Shown: positions 1-8,726 of the stretch, in pieces
Layout: every line of letters starts with the position of its first letter
Position numbering within the stretch: the first letter of the stretch is position 1
NCBI RefSeq assembly: GCF_024498355.1
Contig: NZ_CP101833.1
Span: forward strand, 477,001-541,000
DNA length: 64,000 nt
Direction of reading: 5' to 3'
From: Bacillus pumilus
GTDB lineage: Bacteria > Bacillota > Bacilli > Bacillales > Bacillaceae
Made by a program: the position numbers and the translations under genes
Notes under the pieces: generated by a model
Databases searched by the model: none
What the model was told of the DNA's origin: nothing
Seen by the model: only the letters and a program-made list of their open reading frames with translations

Positions 1-1230
1 GCGGATATCGTTCCCACATTAAAGGATCGGTTAAAAGGAATGAACGTCAGACCGTACGCACAGCATGTGAACCGTATTTTACAATCAGGTATTAAAGCGC
101 ACAAAGGCTTCGTCAACGATGCCAAAGTGTCGGATCACCATGCGATCATTCCAACCGAGGAAGAGCTGTATCCTGGTGCATTAAGTGATAAAGAGCGTAA
201 ATTATATGACCTGATTGCCAAACGATTCCTTGCGGTTCTTATGAACCCTTTTGAGTACGAGGAAACAACGGTTATCGCAAAGATAGGCAGTGAAACATTC
301 ACAGCAAAAGGGAAAATCGTTCAATCAGCTGGCTGGAAAGCCGTGTACGATGATTCCTATGAAGACGAGGAATCAGCCGAAGCAGATCAGCATCTGCCGC
401 TACTCTCAGAAGGCCAGTCCCTTGAAGTACGACTTCTGAAAGAAACAAAAGGAGAAACGAAGCCTCCTGCCCGTTTTAATGAAGCGACCCTTTTATCTGC
501 CATGGAGAACCCGGCGGCATTTATGCAGAACCAGGAAAAGGACTTAGTGAAAACCCTTGGTGAAACCGGTGGTCTAGGGACAGTGGCAACAAGAGCCGAC
601 ATCATTGAAAAGCTGTTTAATAGCTTCTTAATTGAGAAAAAAGGCAAAGACATCTTCATCACATCAAAAGGGAAGCAGCTCCTCTCTTTAGCTCCTGAAG
701 ACTTGAAGTCTCCTGCTTTAACAGCAGAATGGGAACAAAAGCTTTCGAAAATTGCGAAAGGCCAATTGAAAGCTTCTCAATTCATGAGTGAAATGAAGTC
801 ATATGCAAAACAAGCTGTATCTGAAATCAAACAGACGAACCAAACCTTTAAGCATGACAACGTTACTGGAACCCATTGTCCGGATTGCGGAAAACTTATG
901 CTGAAAGTGAACGGAAAAAATGGCACAATGCTTGTCTGTCAGGACAGAGAATGCGGACACAGAAAAAACGTGGCGAAGAAAACAAATGCACGCTGCCCGA
1001 ACTGTCATAAAAAACTCGAGCTGCGCGGAGAAGGCGATGGCAAAATCTTTGCTTGTGTGTGCGGTCATAGAGAAAAGCTGTCTGTTTTCGAAAAACGCAA
1101 ATCACAATCCAATCAAAAACGAGCTAGTAAGCATGATGTATCTAAATATATGAAGAAACAAAAGAAAGTGGAAGAGCCGATCAATAACGCACTAGCTGAA
1201 CAATTAAAGAAATTAAAATTAGATCAATAG
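1..1230 (+). CDS. topB: DNA topoisomerase III, C-terminal part (5' end outside window)
   Basis: Type IA topoisomerase that passes single DNA strands. The open frame runs from base 1, so about 409 C-terminal residues are visible of roughly 730 in the family. The visible part holds the end of the toroidal core, including the EKDLVKTLGETGGLGTVATR-like stretch (about residues 178-197), and a C-terminal zinc-ribbon region with four CxxC-type pairs (CPDC, CQDREC, CPNC, CVC; about residues 292-355). The catalytic tyrosine should lie just upstream of base 1. A strong terminator follows. Identification rests on the type IA motifs and on the ydaJ neighbour. Confidence 0.93.
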   Translation, partial: ADIVPTLKDRLKGMNVRPYAQHVNRILQSGIKAHKGFVNDAKVSDHHAIIPTEEELYPGALSDKERKLYDLIAKRFLAVLMNPFEYEETTVIAKIGSETFTAKGKIVQSAGWKAVYDDSYEDEESAEADQHLPLLSEGQSLEVRLLKETKGETKPPARFNEATLLSAMENPAAFMQNQEKDLVKTLGETGGLGTVATRADIIEKLFNSFLIEKKGKDIFITSKGKQLLSLAPEDLKSPALTAEWEQKLSKIAKGQLKASQFMSEMKSYAKQAVSEIKQTNQTFKHDNVTGTHCPDCGKLMLKVNGKNGTMLVCQDRECGHRKNVAKKTNARCPNCHKKLELRGEGDGKIFACVCGHREKLSVFEKRKSQSNQKRASKHDVSKYMKKQKKVEEPINNALAEQLKKLKLDQ

Positions 1231-1236
1231 TTGTGT

Positions 1237-1266
1237 AAAAACCCATGCGAGGCCGCATGGGTTTTT
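1237..1266 (+). terminator. Intrinsic terminator of topB
   Basis: Inverted repeat ACCCATGCG / CGCATGGGT with a short loop, followed by five T, seven bases after the topB stop codon. Confidence 0.9.
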
Positions 1267-1354
1267 CAGTGCAATCAAGCATATCGGCATATTTTTTTTC
1301 TGAAAATGGGAATGCATATGCGAAAAGACTCGTAATTTGGTATAAAATATTTAT

Positions 1355-1382
1355 TTGAATTTAAACAGAAACGCTCTATAAT
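1355..1382 (+). promoter_or_regulatory. SigA-type promoter of the ydaJKLMN operon
   Basis: TTGAAT at 1355-1360, a 16-bp spacer and TATAAT at 1377-1382. Transcription would start near 1389, which makes an ATG at 1393 almost leaderless and supports translation from the ATG at 1429. Confidence 0.65.
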
Positions 1383-1428
1383 AAATCGTTAGATGCTAAG
1401 AGAACTGGGAGTTGAAAGGGGGACACGA

Positions 1429-2511
1429 ATGGATACACCCATACATCGTACGGCTATCGTTATATTCATTGTCATTCTACTAGGCGGATGTACCTGGAAC
1501 CAGGAGAAAGAGCCAGCTCATCCAGAATCAGCACAGCCTGTATTGCCAGGAGAATATTTCATCAATCACCACTTAATGACAGATCAGGGCATGATCCGCA
1601 CCTCTTTTTCAGAGCAGAACCTCTATTTATCTGAATCGCTTGGACTTTGGATGGATTATCTTGTTCTAAAAAAAGATCAAGCCTCTTTTGATCAACAGGT
1701 AGACGTTCTGCACACTCAATTCTTACTAGATCATGATCTCCTCAGCTGGCAAATTGAATCTCATCAAAAAAGTAAGGTCAATGCTTTAGTCGATGATTTA
1801 CGTGTAGTGGCAGCACTTCAAAAGGCAGATCAACTGTGGCAGAAGTCAGCATATGAGACCACATCGAAAGAAATCGCACAAGCGTTAAAAGACAACAACA
1901 TGTTCAAGGGCATACTCACCGATTATTATGATGCATCGACAAAGCAAACTTCACACACAATCACACTCTCATATATGGACCCAAAAGCAATCAAAGAATT
2001 GGTATCCCTCCAAATATTCACGAAACAAACGATGAGCAACCAATTGGCCATTCTAAAAAATGCACCGAGACAAAAAGGATTCTTTCCTAAATCCTATGAC
2101 ATAGCGAAAAAAGCCTACTCATTTGATCGAGAAATCAACTTGATTGATCAACTTTATACGGCTCTCCATGCCGAACGTGCACAGGTTGATACATCTGCGA
2201 TCATGAAATGGCTGAAAACAAATTTTCAAGAAGAAGGAAAATTGTACGGACGATATGAACTAAGCACTTTGAAGCCAGCTGTGACGTATGAATCGCCCTC
2301 GGTATATGCACTGGTGATCTTAGATGCTCTCAATCAAAATGAGCTGGATTTTGCAAAAGATGTCTATTACCGAATGAAAGAATTACAAATCCAAGATCCT
2401 CTTAAGCCCTATTACGGAGGATACATGAACGAAAAAGACACACACTCTTTTGATAACTTATTGCCTCTTATTGCAGAAAGGGAGCTTCTAAATGAATCGG
2501 TTATTCAGTAA
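1429..2511 (+). CDS. ydaJ: YdaJ-like lipoprotein, probable glycoside hydrolase of the EPS operon
   Basis: Predicted lipoprotein of 360 residues, first gene of an exopolysaccharide operon. The N-terminus has a hydrophobic segment and a lipobox ending LLGGC (Cys21). In B. subtilis the position and length match YdaJ, regarded as a family-8-like glycoside hydrolase; I see no catalytic residues I can assign with certainty. I chose the ATG at 1429 because AAAGGGGG lies 7 bases upstream and the lipobox then sits at normal depth; an ATG at 1393 lies at the predicted transcription start. The end overlaps ydaK by 20 bases, indicating translational coupling. It may trim or release the polymer. Confidence 0.75.
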   Translation: MDTPIHRTAIVIFIVILLGGCTWNQEKEPAHPESAQPVLPGEYFINHHLMTDQGMIRTSFSEQNLYLSESLGLWMDYLVLKKDQASFDQQVDVLHTQFLLDHDLLSWQIESHQKSKVNALVDDLRVVAALQKADQLWQKSAYETTSKEIAQALKDNNMFKGILTDYYDASTKQTSHTITLSYMDPKAIKELVSLQIFTKQTMSNQLAILKNAPRQKGFFPKSYDIAKKAYSFDREINLIDQLYTALHAERAQVDTSAIMKWLKTNFQEEGKLYGRYELSTLKPAVTYESPSVYALVILDALNQNELDFAKDVYYRMKELQIQDPLKPYYGGYMNEKDTHSFDNLLPLIAERELLNESVIQ

Positions 2512-3343
2512 CACGTATCGCTTGTATTATTCTCTGCTCCTCACGTTTGCAGGTCTTATTTTGTTTATGGGCTACTTAAACGTACATGATGCGGAGAGTT
2601 TCATGATCATCGCGCTGACATTTGTCGTGTTAGGATGCGGCATTTTATTTGGTATTTTACCAGCATTAATTTTTACCTTACTTATTTTGTTTTTTATAGG
2701 AAGCGTCATGTTCTTTTCAGAGCTTAGACTCACGAATCTGCTCTTTTCCAATCAAACATTGCAAGATGTTGTGATCTGGGGTGTGGCACTTCTCTTTTTC
2801 GCTATATCAGCAGGGAACATGCATGAGCGTATCAAGACGATGCGTCACACCATTGAACAACAAAAGCAGGCCATCAAAGAATTTGTGGCGATTGACTCAA
2901 CAACAGGATTTGACAATGCAGAGCGGATGAAGCTGGAGTTGTCCGAGGAAATGAAACGGGCAGAACGATACAAACAGCCATTTGTCTTTATCCTTCTTCA
3001 TATGCACTACGCAGCGGAATTCAAATCATTATATGGAGAAAAAGAAATGCAGCACCTTTTTCAGCAATTGAGTATCAAGATCCGCGAGAGTGTGAGAGAA
3101 ACCGATAAGAAATTTCGAATATCCGAAGAACGAATGGGTCTGATGCTCACCCACACACCTGAAGAAAACGTCTCTGTCGTCCTTGATAAGCTGAAGGATA
3201 AACTGCAAACGCATGTCTTACTGAACGGTCGTGGAGTGACCCTGACATTCCATGTCTGTCATTTAACAAGCAGCTCGGACTATCGAACACCAGAGCAATT
3301 TTTAGAAGAACTAGAAAACGAGATGATAATGAATGAACTTTAA
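2492..3343 (+). CDS. ydaK: Membrane protein with degenerate GGDEF domain (c-di-GMP receptor type)
   Basis: A 283-residue protein with about four membrane segments in residues 10-110, a short linker, then a GGDEF-like domain (about 130-283). The active-site GGDEF is replaced by SEERM (in FRISEERMG), so it should not make c-di-GMP. B. subtilis YdaK is a degenerate GGDEF protein that binds c-di-GMP and is needed for polymer production by this operon, and the same role is inferred here. It overlaps ydaJ by 20 bases and ydaL by 11. Confidence 0.85.
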   Translation: MNRLFSNTYRLYYSLLLTFAGLILFMGYLNVHDAESFMIIALTFVVLGCGILFGILPALIFTLLILFFIGSVMFFSELRLTNLLFSNQTLQDVVIWGVALLFFAISAGNMHERIKTMRHTIEQQKQAIKEFVAIDSTTGFDNAERMKLELSEEMKRAERYKQPFVFILLHMHYAAEFKSLYGEKEMQHLFQQLSIKIRESVRETDKKFRISEERMGLMLTHTPEENVSVVLDKLKDKLQTHVLLNGRGVTLTFHVCHLTSSSDYRTPEQFLEELENEMIMNEL

Positions 3344-5039
3344 TCCTTTGATGAAATGCGGTTTGTTGATTGCTCTTTTTTCGATGCTCTCGTTCAAACA
3401 TATAGCTTTAGCCGATGCTCTTGTCACGCAGCCGGATACCCTCATTATTTATTCGACAGAATCGGGGGAAGCGACTCCAGCTGTTCATATGCTTGATTTA
3501 CTCGTCGGTCATTTTTCCAAACAAACGACAGTTTTATCAGATGAACAAACCGCTGAAAAAAAGCTCAATGAATTTCAGCAAGTCATCTATATCGGTGAAG
3601 TAAAGAAAACCTTACCAAAACAAACCATTCGTGCGATCAACGAATCAAAACGTCTAATGGCCATTGGATACAATGCGGAACAGCTTCGCACGTTCTCCAA
3701 GCTCACTTTTCAAAAACAAGATCACACCAGTCAAATCAAACATACACATGATCAGACCTACCGTCAGCTGGAGAGAGGTATTACAGCACTAACGGTTCAA
3801 GGGGCAGATCTGCGAAGTGAATTTCTATTGAAGAAAAATCAAGCTGCTCTGCCATTTGTGGTTCAAACAAAAGAAAGTGCGGCATATATCGGAATTTTAG
3901 ATGTAGTGCAGCACAACAAGCTTCTTGCAGAAGTGCTAGAAACACTCCTGCCGTCTTCTGATCAAATGACGACAAAATACTTACGGCTGGGGAATATCAG
4001 TCCAGTCACTGACGAGAAGAAGCTGCTTGAACTTGGACAATTCGTATCCGCCCGTCATGTTCCTTTTCTGATAGCGGTGACCCCAGTATGGATTGATTCG
4101 GCAACAGGTGATGAAGTGACACTGAGTGAACGACCTCAGCTTGTGCATGCGTTAAAACAATTGCAAAGCAATGGAGCTAGCGTGATCCTTCATGGATTCA
4201 GCCGTACGTACCGAACCGAGGAATCTGGTCAAGGCTTTGAGTTTTGGGATGCAAAGTACGATCAGGCCATTACTTCAAATGAACCGAAGGAAGCCGAAAA
4301 GAAGCTGAGTAAAAGCCATTTTCCGAATGAAAAAGACTTTGATGCTTATACCAAATCTGCTCTGCACCAAGAAGTCATCTATACAGAGGAAAAGCTGACA
4401 AAAGGCATTGAGCTTTTAACGCAGCAAGGACTATATCCACTTGCATTCGAGGTGCCGCATGATGCCATATCTCAACAAGGCTATCAAGTGATTTCTCGGC
4501 ATGTTTCAAGTCTTTTTGGGCAGGTGCAGCTTTCGGACCGCACATGGAAAACAAGTGGTGCACCGCCATTTATGACGACACCAGCCATGCTCCATGGCAT
4601 GACCTTATATCCTGAACAGCGTGTAGATACAGCGTCTGACCAAGAGAATTCAAACGTTCTGACGGAACAAACGATTCAATCCATGCAGCATCTTCAATCT
4701 GCCACGATTGGGATGTCCTATGATGTGGAATCGGGGGTAGATGGTTTACAGGATCTGATGAAACAGATGGAGGCGATCCCTTCTAGTGAATGGCTGGATT
4801 TAAAGAAAACAATACAGACTGTCCAAACCGCACATGTACAGATCAAAACTTCAGGTAATGGACATATTCAAGTACAGCAATCCAACATAGCAGAAACAAA
4901 AACTGTCAAGAGAAGCGGCATGGAAAATATGCTGCGAATTCTCACAGTGGTGGTGCTGCTATTTATTGTGGCATTTGCTTTTTACACATTGTATTTAAGG
5001 CTGACAATGAAAAAACGAATTTTTAAGGAGAGAAAATAA
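3333..5039 (+). CDS. ydaL: YdaL-like exported DUF2334 protein of the EPS operon
   Basis: Protein of 568 residues with an N-terminal signal segment (ending near ALADA, residue 29), a large extracellular part and one membrane segment near residues 530-553 followed by a basic tail. The stretch around residues 230-330 (HVPFLIAVTPVWI, later VILHGFSRTY and FEFWDA) matches my memory of DUF2334, a family related to polysaccharide deacetylases. A role in modifying the nascent polysaccharide outside the membrane is inferred. The start overlaps ydaK by 11 bases and ydaM begins one base after its stop, so it is in the same operon. Confidence 0.8.
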   Translation: MNFNPLMKCGLLIALFSMLSFKHIALADALVTQPDTLIIYSTESGEATPAVHMLDLLVGHFSKQTTVLSDEQTAEKKLNEFQQVIYIGEVKKTLPKQTIRAINESKRLMAIGYNAEQLRTFSKLTFQKQDHTSQIKHTHDQTYRQLERGITALTVQGADLRSEFLLKKNQAALPFVVQTKESAAYIGILDVVQHNKLLAEVLETLLPSSDQMTTKYLRLGNISPVTDEKKLLELGQFVSARHVPFLIAVTPVWIDSATGDEVTLSERPQLVHALKQLQSNGASVILHGFSRTYRTEESGQGFEFWDAKYDQAITSNEPKEAEKKLSKSHFPNEKDFDAYTKSALHQEVIYTEEKLTKGIELLTQQGLYPLAFEVPHDAISQQGYQVISRHVSSLFGQVQLSDRTWKTSGAPPFMTTPAMLHGMTLYPEQRVDTASDQENSNVLTEQTIQSMQHLQSATIGMSYDVESGVDGLQDLMKQMEAIPSSEWLDLKKTIQTVQTAHVQIKTSGNGHIQVQQSNIAETKTVKRSGMENMLRILTVVVLLFIVAFAFYTLYLRLTMKKRIFKERK

Positions 5040-5040
5040 G

Positions 5041-6309
5041 GTGGCTGATGTTTTATTTTATCTTTCATTAATACTGATTTGGATCATGCTCCTATACCAT
5101 ATGTTTCTGATGCAGGGCGGCTTTCAGCACTATCTAACCTACGAAAAAGTGCTGCCTAAATGGACGAAACAAGGGAAAGAGCTGCCGACAGTCAGCATCC
5201 TTATTCCTGCTCATAATGAAGAGGTGGTCATTCGGCAAACGTTAAAAGCCATGGTTCAGCTATCCTATCCAAAACATCTTCTTGAAATCATTGTAATTAA
5301 TGACAATTCCTCTGATCGCACAGGAGACATCGTACAATCATTCAGTGAGCAATATGATCATGTCCATATGATTGAAACGAAGCCGCCATTTGCAGGAAAG
5401 GGGAAATCCTCTGCACTGAATGAAGGCTTGAAGGCTTCTACAGGAGAAATGATTTGTGTATATGATGCAGATAACACGCCTGAACAAAAGGCTGTCTATC
5501 ATTTAGTTCTTGGGTTATTGAATGATCCAAAAGCTGGCGCTGTTGTCGGGAAATTCAGGGTCATCAATGCAGCCAAAAACCTGCTTACCAAATTTATTAA
5601 TATTGAGACCATCTGCTTTCAATGGATGGCGCAGGGCGGGAGATGGAAGTGGTTTGGCATTGCGACAATACCAGGCACAAACTTCGCGATCCGCCGGCAC
5701 ATCTTGGAAGAGCTTGGAGGCTGGGATGTGCATGCTTTGGCCGAGGACACCGAATTAACGATCCGTGTATATAACCTTGGATATATAATTCGATTTTTCC
5801 CTGCTGCGATCACCTGGGAACAAGAGCCTGAGACATGGAAGGTCTGGTGGCGGCAGCGAACGCGCTGGGCTAGAGGCAATCAATATGTTGTACTTAAATT
5901 TTTAAGGCAGTTTATGAAGCTGAAACGAAAACGAATGATTTTCGATTTATTTTATTTTTTCTTTACGTATTTCTTGTTTTTCTTCGGTGTGCTGCTTTCA
6001 AATGGCATATTTATCGTGAACTTATTTGTTGACCTTCACTTATCTGTAGGGGCTGTCGCACTGATTCTATGGGGATTAGCCTTCTTCCTCTTTCTAACAG
6101 AAGTGATGATTACATTGAGTATTGAGAAAACAGAGCTGACCAAACAGAACATTCTCATTGTGGCTCTCATGTACTTCACCTATTCTCAAGTATGGATTGC
6201 GCTTGTTGTGTACTCCTTATGTGTAGAGGCAAAGAGCCGATTATTGAAACAAGAAGTGAAATGGTACAAAACTGAGCGTTACGATCAACAACAAAAGAAA
6301 AGCGGGTGA
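5041..6309 (+). CDS. ydaM: Family 2 glycosyltransferase, cellulose-synthase-like
   Basis: Membrane glycosyltransferase (422 residues) expected to polymerise the operon's exopolysaccharide. One membrane segment at residues 3-23, a GT2 domain at about 45-275, then three or four membrane segments. Visible motifs are VSILIPAHNEE, the nucleotide-binding DND, YDADNTP (DXD), TNFAIRR, LAEDTEL and QRTRWARG, the QxxRW signature of processive synthases. Starts with GTG directly after the ydaL stop, with AAGGAG 9-14 bases upstream. The neighbouring BcsB-like ydaN and c-di-GMP-receptor-like ydaK fit a cellulose-synthase-type complex. Confidence 0.9.
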   Translation: MADVLFYLSLILIWIMLLYHMFLMQGGFQHYLTYEKVLPKWTKQGKELPTVSILIPAHNEEVVIRQTLKAMVQLSYPKHLLEIIVINDNSSDRTGDIVQSFSEQYDHVHMIETKPPFAGKGKSSALNEGLKASTGEMICVYDADNTPEQKAVYHLVLGLLNDPKAGAVVGKFRVINAAKNLLTKFINIETICFQWMAQGGRWKWFGIATIPGTNFAIRRHILEELGGWDVHALAEDTELTIRVYNLGYIIRFFPAAITWEQEPETWKVWWRQRTRWARGNQYVVLKFLRQFMKLKRKRMIFDLFYFFFTYFLFFFGVLLSNGIFIVNLFVDLHLSVGAVALILWGLAFFLFLTEVMITLSIEKTELTKQNILIVALMYFTYSQVWIALVVYSLCVEAKSRLLKQEVKWYKTERYDQQQKKSG

Positions 6310-6313
6310 CAAA

Positions 6314-8404
6314 TTGAAATCGGTAAAATGGATAATTTTTATATTGGCATTATCCCTTGCCATTCAGCCTTTTTTCATGGCAGGTCAAGCAATGGCGCAA
6401 TCAGATCAAGTGCAGGTGAAAGATGATTGGGTACGTTCATCAAAAGGAAGTAAAGCAGAAACGCAGCATCTAACAGAAGATGTGGTGACCTTATACGGAC
6501 AAGAAGACCGCACTGAATTTTCCTATCAAGTTGAGAAAGAAAAAGTAGAGTCTAGCACTCTTACATTGAATATAGAGGCTTCACCATTACTCATTTCACC
6601 ATCCTCATTCACTGTTATGGTTGATGGAGAGATTGAAAAGACCATCCCTGTATCAGGGAAAAACCAAAAGAAATCGATTCAAATCAAATTAAACAAAGCG
6701 CAATTGAAAAAAGGATCTCATCGGATTCAGCTCGCATTTTACGGTGTCTTAAAAGAAGGTGTGTGTATCAATCAAGAGACACCTGCCAATTGGCTGAAGG
6801 TATATCCTGAAAGTAAGCTGGCATTCAAAGGCATTCAAACGAAAGACCTCACATTAGACAGCTTCCCATCACCTTTCATTCAAACAGGTGATCAGAAAGA
6901 GCAAACAAATATTGTGCTTCCAAATACACCAGATGAGGCTGAATTAGAAGCAGCCATCAAGGTATACCGTACGTTGAAAAACAAAGACCGCCTAGCGGAC
7001 ATCAAACTCATTCAGGAGAAGGACAGCAAGCAAATCGCGCATCCAACCATTGCTATTGGGGCGAAAAGAAGCTGGGATGGAAGGATCAAATCGATTGAAC
7101 AAACTGCGAAAATCAAAACAGAAAGTAATCTTCTCACGTTAGCGGTAAGAACCCTGACAGCAAAGAAAAAAGAACAGCCCGTCTTATTTGTCACAGCTGA
7201 CCAGCCAAGAACAATTGCTGAAAAAATCAATGTTCTCACTCAACCAGAACTGACAGGTCAACTTACTGGTACGGACTTAATGCTTCAAAAGGTCGCAGCT
7301 AAAACCTCTAAGCCATCTCACCATATCCGTTTAAAAGATTTTGGCGGAGATGATGTCACTGTTGGGACCAAAAAGACGGCTTCTGATCACTACTATTATC
7401 CGAGAGCATTGATTGCTAACCGAAAATCAGGCGCCAAGCTAAATCTGTCATTTAAAAAATCTGATGCAGCGAACAAAGCAGAACGCCTAACTGTTATGAT
7501 CAATGACGAACCGCACGACGTACCATTAACAAAACTAGGAAACAAAGATGAGAATGGATTCTATCATGTGTCTATTCCAGTCGATTCACACGTACTTCAA
7601 AAAAATGAATATATTGATTTGCAATTTGTCACAACTGGTTTTAAAAACATGGAATCCTGCAGACATACGGATGAAGAAGGCTGGATTTTCATTGACAAGA
7701 ACAGTTCTCTTCAAATTCCAGAAGGAACAACTAGTGATACACCGGATTTAGCTGTATGGCCGCTTCCTTTCACTTCAAAGGCTCAGCAAGAAAAAACATT
7801 GATCATCATGCCGGATCAAATCAACCGTGAAACGATCAATCAACTGGCGATGCTCACAGAATCATTTAGTCAGCCAGCAGCTGCTCAATATCATTTGATC
7901 AAAGCCTCTAATGTGACAAACGAACAATTGAAGAATCACTCTCTCATTTTCATCGGGGGCATTCAAACGTTCTCTCTTTTAAAAGAAAAAGCGAATGATC
8001 TGATCGTTCCGACGAAAAAGGAACAATATGATGTATCCTCTTTTGGCATGATCAACGAAACAACTGCTCGTATTGTATGGACGCAGCCATCTGTTTGGAA
8101 TAAAGAACAGACAATGATAGTCTTTTCAGGAATGAATGCAGCTGAAGCTGATGTGTCAAATGAAGTGATTCATTTCCTCCAAACAAATACAGAGACCGCA
8201 ACAGTTGCGATAGAGAGCAAAAACAAAGACATGTTCTCTAATCATCAAACGATCAGCAGCACATCAAGCAATCTGAAAATAGGTGAAAAACAAAGCAGCA
8301 GTGAGTCTTGGATCTACTTTGCATGTATAGCTGCGCTCATCATTTTTGTGCTAGTGATGATTATCTATTTCTTACGAAAAAACCGCAAAAAGACTGAGTC
8401 ATAA
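6314..8404 (+). CDS. ydaN: BcsB-like extracellular subunit of the EPS synthase
   Basis: Protein of 696 residues with a signal peptide (cleavage near GQAMAQ, residues 24-29), a long extracellular region and a C-terminal membrane anchor (about 668-690). Architecture and operon position match YdaN, comparable to cellulose synthase subunit BcsB. The start is TTG, four bases after ydaM. No terminator is obvious directly after the gene; the kimA riboswitch leader follows. Confidence 0.85.
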   Translation: MKSVKWIIFILALSLAIQPFFMAGQAMAQSDQVQVKDDWVRSSKGSKAETQHLTEDVVTLYGQEDRTEFSYQVEKEKVESSTLTLNIEASPLLISPSSFTVMVDGEIEKTIPVSGKNQKKSIQIKLNKAQLKKGSHRIQLAFYGVLKEGVCINQETPANWLKVYPESKLAFKGIQTKDLTLDSFPSPFIQTGDQKEQTNIVLPNTPDEAELEAAIKVYRTLKNKDRLADIKLIQEKDSKQIAHPTIAIGAKRSWDGRIKSIEQTAKIKTESNLLTLAVRTLTAKKKEQPVLFVTADQPRTIAEKINVLTQPELTGQLTGTDLMLQKVAAKTSKPSHHIRLKDFGGDDVTVGTKKTASDHYYYPRALIANRKSGAKLNLSFKKSDAANKAERLTVMINDEPHDVPLTKLGNKDENGFYHVSIPVDSHVLQKNEYIDLQFVTTGFKNMESCRHTDEEGWIFIDKNSSLQIPEGTTSDTPDLAVWPLPFTSKAQQEKTLIIMPDQINRETINQLAMLTESFSQPAAAQYHLIKASNVTNEQLKNHSLIFIGGIQTFSLLKEKANDLIVPTKKEQYDVSSFGMINETTARIVWTQPSVWNKEQTMIVFSGMNAAEADVSNEVIHFLQTNTETATVAIESKNKDMFSNHQTISSTSSNLKIGEKQSSSESWIYFACIAALIIFVLVMIIYFLRKNRKKTES

Positions 8405-8477
8405 ACGATCAAAAGACCTTGAAAAAATCTCTTTACTTTGGTGTCGAACGGGAGTATGATCTCTTTTATAAAAGACC

Positions 8478-8602
8478 AATCGCTGAATCATTTCGATGAG
8501 CGGGGGAACCAATTGTGGTATAAAAACCACGTGGGGTGAATCCTTTTCAGGTAGGGCAAAGTCTCATGCGCCCGAATCCGTCAGCTAACCTCGTAAGCGT
8601 TA
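8478..8602 (+). promoter_or_regulatory. c-di-AMP riboswitch aptamer (ydaO/yuaA class) of kimA
   Basis: Conserved ydaO-class blocks appear in order: GAGCGGGGGAACC, GGGGTGAATCC, GGTAGGGC, CCGAATCC and GTCAGCTAACCTCG. The closing P1 stem is CGCT (8481-8484) with AGCG (8596-8599). High c-di-AMP is known to favour termination at this class, lowering potassium importer synthesis. Confidence 0.95.
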
Positions 8603-8637
8603 AAGAGAGCAAAGACCAACCTGTGATCTAAACAATA

Positions 8638-8672
8638 GGCACAGGGGCATTCTATTGCCTCTGTGTCTTTTT
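8638..8672 (+). terminator. Riboswitch expression-platform terminator
   Basis: A 12-bp stem (GGCACAGGGGCA with TGCCTCTGTGTC) and five T, 36 bases after the aptamer and 54 bases before the kimA start. Confidence 0.9.
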
Positions 8673-8726
8673 GGTGATCGATCTTTTGTAACTTAAATCG
8701 TCTGACACTAAAGGAGCGGGCATCAC

